This document shows positions 57,938 to 64,000 of a stretch of DNA of 64,000 nt, piece by piece. Under the pieces are notes generated by a model. It worked only from the letters and a program-made list of their open reading frames with translations. It ran no database searches and was not told where the DNA came from. Source of the DNA: Orbicella faveolata (lineage: Eukaryota > Cnidaria > Anthozoa > Scleractinia > Merulinidae). The DNA lies in assembly GCF_002042975.1 (NCBI RefSeq), contig NW_018149431.1, forward strand, positions 927,129 through 991,128, written 5' to 3'. How positions within the stretch are numbered: position 1 is the stretch's first letter; the number at the start of each line of letters is the position of its first letter. The translations under genes were made by a program, and so were the position numbers.

Positions 57938-59849
57938 GTCGAATGATAAGAATTCTCCATCTGTTTTTAAATTTTTATAGAGAGATGATGAGTATTGATT
58001 TCAAATAAACCCTGTCATCCATTTTAAAATTTCACTCTATGAGCAATCAGTTGCCCAAGAAAAAAATTGTGACTTGGTGACATTCATTTTTTGTGCTTCT
58101 GTGGCTAATGTTTATTTGCCTCAAGTTCTAAAGTCATTGATTTGAGTTGTGTTGTTTTTCTGTTTCATGATAATCAATTACATGTACAATATTACACAGA
58201 AGACTTGATTTACAACTGCTTCAAAAGTGTAAGTGGGAGGCACGGTGGCCTCATGGTTAGTGTGCTGGTCTCCAGATCGAGCGGTCTGGGTTTGAGCCCT
58301 GGTCAGGGACATTCTGGTGTGTTCTTGGGAAAGACACTTTACTCTCTCAATGCCTCTGTTCACCTGAGTGTATAAATGGGTGCCGGCAAATTTAATGCTG
58401 GGGGTGACCCTGTGATGGACTAGCATCTCATCCAGGGGGGAGCAGAAATACTCCCAGCCACTTCATGCTGCAGAAACCGGGATAATCTCTGGCCTGATAA
58501 GCCACCTACCAAAACTGTTATGCTCTTGAACTGATACAAGAGTTCAGTGCAATTTAATGAACTGTTTAGTCAATACCATTGATATAACATTTGAAACAAC
58601 ATATCACTAAATGAATGGTTTTTAATTGTTATAGTTTATACATGTTCCGACTTGACATCCTTGTCAGTTATAAAGAGTTTTGAAAAACTGTTTTCAGAAC
58701 TTACAACGACCTAGTTTGAGGAGCATACATAATTACATGTAACTATAATTAATAACAAAGTTCTTGTTAACTACAGCTGTAAACATGGGCAGGATTATTT
58801 TAAATAAGTTAACCAGTAATCAAGCCTAATTAAGAGAATGATTCATTTTTCAGGCAAAAAAGTGATGAATTTCTGATTGACTCAGAATCATTTTATCTCC
58901 AGACTCTGAAGTGTTGCTGCATCAAAGTAAAATGTAAGGAGTGGCCAGGCCACATAGTCTAAAGCTATATAAAGTCTTCTACAAAGCAGGGATCACACAG
59001 AGTGTGAAGATGTACACACATAACCATACATTGTATTCTTGAATACACGAATGCAAGGCCTCAGTGCAAGGAATTTTATGTTTCAATTTAGCCTGGCAAC
59101 ATTACTCTGAAGAAAAACAGCAAAGAAATGTGTCAGTAGCAATCTTACATCATGCCTTAATCCAAAAAAGAAAAGAAATGTTTATCTCTATTTGGAGACA
59201 AACAAAATTATTCTGGAAGAACAGCATACATTGAAGATTTTGCATGGTAGGTGGAAAACAAATGAGCCATTACATTTGTTATCAGATCTTCTGTCTTATG
59301 TGTAAATCCTATGGTGTCAAAAATGTTTCATTAAAAAGAACCATTAAGCATCACATGCATGTCCTAGGATTCCTTGTCGGTGAGTGACGATTGTTGACTG
59401 CAGGGCTAACCCTAACCCAAAGTGTTAAATGAAGTGGTTTGAAAGTGTCTTACAGGATCCTTAGCTACAGGCATAATTACATCCAGTTCCATCTGCTTAA
59501 GTGTCACTGGCCTCCTGAATATTTCAAGCTTCAGTAGCAGGAAAACACAGTGTTAGAAGTGAACAAAGTCAGAAATCACTTTCATTTGAAGGTCTGTGTG
59601 AAAGTTTATTGGCGTAATTTCGAGATTCAGCTACTCACAATAGGCTGTTAAGGGAATGCCCAGTCTCTAGATTAACAGGATGTATAGAGGTTCTAATAGA
59701 GGCAGTGAAATGTCAAAAATGCACAAAGAGCATCTTAAAGAAGTAGTGCCTGATCCTCAAAATATAGTTCATGTAACAGACAAACAGAATCCTGGAAAGC
59801 AAAGTATAGTCTTTCAAGCCATTGACAAAAATCCAGACAAAGTGAACCC
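57938..59849. other. Gene-poor stretch
   Basis: Apart from the SINE at 58235-58505 I see no gene, RNA or other element. Short open frames have no recognisable content. Confidence 0.6.
58235..58505 (+). repeat. tRNA-derived SINE (family A)
   Basis: ggaggcacggtggcctcatg head, B box ggtttgagccc, then cctgtgatggactagcatct core. Sense copy of the family seen at 16770-17048. Confidence 0.85.
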
Positions 59850-60541
59850 TTAAGGTCCTATGTGACATTTGTGAAACTGATCACCTTATGACACAGCCAA
59901 ATGTCCGGCTTCTGGCAAGAATGAGTCTTAAGTGTGGTAAATGGGGACATTTTTCTGTGAAGTGCTAGGAAAAGAAGCATGCCCAGCTATGAGTGTTTCA
60001 ACCAACAAAGTACATCAAACAAGAGCTACTCATGAGAGAATATGCCGAGGGAGGCAGGGAGTTTGAATGTTGATCAAAAACTGAGTTTGATGCGTCTATC
60101 TTAAGTTTGTCTCTGAACAAATGGCCTTTCAGTATATGGTGCAGTTGAATGTAACCTTAAAAAGATGCAATACCTCCAAACCACGAGATATTCGTCAATT
60201 GTTAGAAGAAAGTGATCCAATCAATTCCAAAAAATAAGCACCAACAGCTGCCATCCACTACACCTCATGCTACCACGACTAAAACAATCATGAACAAGGC
60301 TAAGATGTGAGAGCTGCCAGCTCCCTCAAATAAACACTCAATGTTTTAAAAATAGTTTTATCAACAGGTTATGTTTCAACAATGAATTAGCAATATAATC
60401 TTACCTCTTTGATTTTACCTTTTTAAATTTGTAAAGTGCTTTTTAGATATTTTTAATCATTTTATCATTTATTTCATATGTATTTTTATCACATGAATTA
60501 AGAAATTATTCTTCTAGTTATTATTATTATTATTGCTATTC

Positions 60542-60582
<41 letters not shown>

Positions 60583-60720
60583 TTGTAATGGAAAGATGGT
60601 ACCACTTACGTTTCACACAGTAAATTTACTCATACCCCAGTGATGTCACAACTCGGCTAGACACAGGAGCAACATGCAGTGCAAAGTCTTGAACAGATCT
60701 CTTCAATGTATTACAGAATG
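59850..60720 (+). mobile_element. Fossil Ty3/Gypsy-like fragment (gag zinc knuckle and protease traces)
   Basis: A zinc-knuckle-like Cys/His pattern near 59900-59970 and a retropepsin-type LDTGA motif near 60657-60671, in the order expected of gag then protease. The element is heavily broken, with many breaks, no visible LTRs and no intact frame, so it looks old. Family assignment is inference from two short motifs. Confidence 0.45.
60520..60592. repeat. Microsatellite (ATT)n
   Basis: Runs of ttattattatt interrupted once or twice. Confidence 0.95.
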
Positions 60721-61439
60721 GTGAAGCCAACTTGGACCCCTCTGGGGGAACACCCGCAAACCTTTTGTGAATTTTTGTGCTTGAGTGCTGCTACCATGGC
60801 CAAGAATGACACTGTTTAGGAGAGCTTGGTACTCGGAATGTCCTGTACACTAGAAAACTGTTTTTGTGGCAATGAATGCATTAGCCTCCTGACATGTAAA
60901 ATATGTATAATACTGTGTCCAAATCTTAACAACCTAAGCTTTTGGAATCAAGCCTCTTTCATTAAAGAAGGATCAGAATGAATAAATGATAGCTATATTT
61001 TGTTGAGGTGTGAATGCTTTCACAAACCAATTTTTTGGTAGGTTTATTCAAGTGGTCAAATGGGTAAATGGTTGTAAATCACATGGTATGAAAAAGGATC
61101 AATCATAATAAGTGCTATTACCAGGAGATGGCAACTGTCGACAGAATGACCTATAACATCTGAAAGGGCCTGTAAAATTTTTGCACACTTGCTTGCTTAC
61201 ATGTAAGTAAGTAATTACTTTTGACACCATTTTCTCCATGCTCTTTGGGGAACAGATAGTAAAATTCAATTGTTCTTGAACTTAGAAATAAACTGAATAA
61301 ACAATACAACACTTACACCAAACTGTCAATGTCTAATCTTAATATTAGCTGTATATAACGTATTAACTGAATCTCAAGTCAATTCTGGCATTGATCAATA
61401 AATAAAAAAATGTCCTCTTGGAAGTGGATTGGCTTTCTT

Positions 61440-61900
61440 GCAATTCAGCCACTCAAGGTCTGGAGAGTTTTTTTGGGAGAACTGTGCGAGGTAATCAGGT
61501 CACGGTGTGACTGTGTGCTATCTAGCCTTGTAACACATTGAGTCACATTTGGAGGTAACTCTTTCACAGCAATTGTAGCCAGTGAAGTAGGCTTTTCTTG
61601 ACTGAGAACTTGTTTTGGTTCTAGGTCTGTAGACCTCACACCAGTCGTAGGTCTTGTGTATTACTAGACATTGTTTGTATATTGGTACTTCAATAGGCCA
61701 TCAATGGTGTATTTTGGCACTGACTGAGTTGTGGATTGGACAGTTTGGCGTGGTTGATTTGCTCAAGTTTGTGATGCCGATCATGACATTTCAACTGCAT
61801 CAACATAAGCTGTGATGCCTCATGAATTCTTCTAAGTCCGATCCTTGGGAGGAAGGCTGAGAGTGGTTCTCTAGAAAGGGTATCAGCAGCTGTGAATGTT
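61440..61900 (-). mobile_element. Fossil Ty3/Gypsy-like pol fragment, opposite strand
   Basis: The minus strand near 61860-61890 reads ADTLSREPL, the phrase common after RNase H in Ty3/Gypsy polyproteins. It lies in the opposite orientation to the fragment at 59850-60720, so either two insertions or a rearrangement. Broken and old. Confidence 0.45.
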
Positions 61901-62190
61901 AACTACAATGACAACACGATGTCTAACTTAAGACACATGAGGCCCTTCAAATTGCTTTTGCACATGCTTTTGGTAGTAACCTTAATTGTACAAATTTGGT
62001 GATCCTGTGATCAACAGGTGTAGCTAAAATTATATTATCCAAGAGTGTTGCTTCCAGAGTTTTAAGAGCTGGGGAGTTCTTAACTTGAGAGAACTGAGAA
62101 AAACAAGGTAATATAGTAACTGCAAAACACTGATAGCAAATCAGTGATGACCTGTGATTTTACTTAACATCTAAAATAATAATAATAATN

Positions 62191-64000
62191 TCATCAGTGC
62201 TGGTGCTTACCTCTGGTCTCTGTAACATGAAGTGCCTAGGGGTAATGCCACTCTTCTCTGGGTGGGATTCTGGTCTATCACAGGTTACCCCCAGTTTTTT
62301 GTCAGGTTGCCCTCACAATTGGTCAGACCCATTTCCACTTCTTGGAGGAGAGGGGTACTGGGAGAGTCAAGTGTCTTGCCTGAGAACATAACACAATGAC
62401 TCCAGCTTGGGCTTCATTTTGGACCTATTGATCCAGATCCCAACTGACCAACCATTAGGCCATCAACTCTCCACCCTCACACAACGTCCCACTCCCCCCT
62501 CCCAACATTGGCAAAAATGTATTGTAAAGAGTGCACACTAGCACTTTTGATGACAATTACATGTAAAATCATGAAGAATTTTGATTGAGTACTATTTATA
62601 GAATTTTAAAATTTACATCAGTATTATAAAATATATATGGAAAGAGAAATGTTACGTCATATAGCCTATAAAGAGAATAAAAAAAAATTGTGTGTGGTAA
62701 CCATAGTTGCCATTGGCTTTCGAGCTGGTTACCACCATGTTAAAGTAGATGCAGAGAACAAAAAGACATTAATGAGAATACATTACTGGAAATAAATACA
62801 CTACAGAAATATAAGAAATACATACTGTATGCTCACAAAAGCAGCCCTACATCAATTTTCATATCTAAGCAGCCGAATTTACCTGCCTCGATACATATAC
62901 ATTGTTTCTCTTCCTGTTTCCAATAAACTTAGTTGCTCTTGGCACTACTAAGTAGCTAATGCAAGCCAATTATATTTCCGTGTAAAGTGAATATTTATCT
63001 ATCTAATATCTATTACGTGTATTAGTATGGTGGATACTTTGCTCATGATTAAAGTCTGTTCTTTATCAGATTGATCGCCCAACATGGTGCACAATAGTGA
63101 GGAGTTTAGTTTGAAATAAGTGGTAATTATGTAACTACATCTGAAGGAGGTCATTCAACTCTCATGACTTGCAATGCCATACCAACCAAAATTTTGCAGG
63201 ATGCAAAAGTGAAAAAAATATTATTTTTCAGTCAACATATTTTGTCAGTGTCTAATTTTACAACATGTACAAAGTGATACAGTAGATCTGCCTTTCAAAC
63301 TGTTTTTTTCCAGCTTTGAGATCAATAAAAGCAAAAAAAGAATCGGCAATCAGGGTGGATAACCACCCCACCCCATCCCCGGCAACTATCCTATTGTTTG
63401 TCAACAGAAACTGTTATTAACTTTTTAATACATACAATTGTGATTGTGGCACTTTTACTGGAAAACTAAAAGCTTTGCATTTTCAGTATGGAACGTAAAA
63501 CTTAATATGAAATATTCTTTGAGGTTAAGTCTAAAACAGGTATGATTCATGACAATTACATGAAGCTTGAGAAATTCAACTGCACAGGATGGGATCAGTG
63601 ATAATGTTGTAAGAAGACCACAAATGATGGTGGAGCTTGAATGTGGATTGTCAGGACAGTACTGACAACAGCTTCGCGTTGATGCAAAATGAATAACCGG
63701 CCCATGGGAGCTAAGTATCAGACACCATGCATGAACTATGTAGTGTGGGTTGGGTTGCTTGAGATTACAGTATGTTCAAAGTAAGATGAAGTTACATTGT
63801 AGTGTAGTCAGTTTTGTTCATTTTGCTTTTGTTCACATTTTGTATTATCATTTATTCTATTAAACAAGTTTTAAGAGATATACTTTAACACCTGCAGTGC
63901 ACCAGGTGCTAAAATTTACCTCTTAATTTGATCTTTCAACAAAAAGCCTACTGTTGCTTCAAAATGGTGGAAGCATAAGTGGACATCACAGACTGTAAGG
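62191..64000. repeat. 1.8-kb duplicate, right copy (runs off window)
   Basis: Begins straight after the N at 62190 and matches 56128-57937 to the window end. Probably an assembly seam; 57938-62189 lies between the copies. Confidence 0.97.

Noticed and set aside
60520-60592. Regular repeat that might suggest a CRISPR-like array
   Set aside because: It is a simple ATT microsatellite without spacers, in animal DNA.

Overview
The window is animal (metazoan) nuclear DNA, most likely from an anthozoan cnidarian such as a stony coral or sea anemone. The evidence is short exons with GT-AG introns, AT-rich introns, tRNA-derived SINEs and MITEs of kinds I associate with anthozoan genomes, and three conserved animal genes. 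The species-group call is inference.

Layout. (1) 1-23018, plus strand: the 3' three quarters of a talin gene. Forty exons run from the first rod bundle to the C-terminal dimerisation helix, and the 5' end lies outside the window. (2) 23019-25876: talin 3' UTR, intergenic DNA with a promoter-like block, and the CETN3 3' UTR. Talin and CETN3 converge. (3) 25877-30481, minus strand: a complete four-exon centrin-3 gene. (4) 30482-30746: a compact head-to-head promoter shared with (5) 30747-36715, plus strand: a six-exon leucine-rich-repeat protein with a very large acidic insert coded in one exon. (6) 36716-38440: intergenic DNA with a 15-bp minisatellite that reads as a pentapeptide repeat on the minus strand. 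(7) 38441-55291: a 5.24-kb unit present three times, separated by a single N and by a 922-N gap. (8) 55292-64000: gene-poor repeat DNA with SINEs, microsatellites, decayed Ty3/Gypsy-like fragments and a 1.8-kb near-identical duplicate after another single N.

Function. Talin links integrins to actin at adhesion sites. Centrin-3 is a calcium-binding centriole and basal-body protein. The LRR protein is of unknown role and shares a promoter with centrin-3. The talin and centrin genes show no functional link beyond being neighbours.

Main caution. Five single-N joins (15561, 17282, 20032, 43681, 62190) and the long N run are assembly seams. Three single-N seams and the N run carry duplicated flanks, and two have swallowed talin exons, so the tandem copies are more likely scaffolding products than biology. 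I found no bacterial-type defence, mobile or biosynthetic system. The structure most worth following is a diverged inverted repeat of about 1.3 kb with an 86-bp loop inside the tripled unit.
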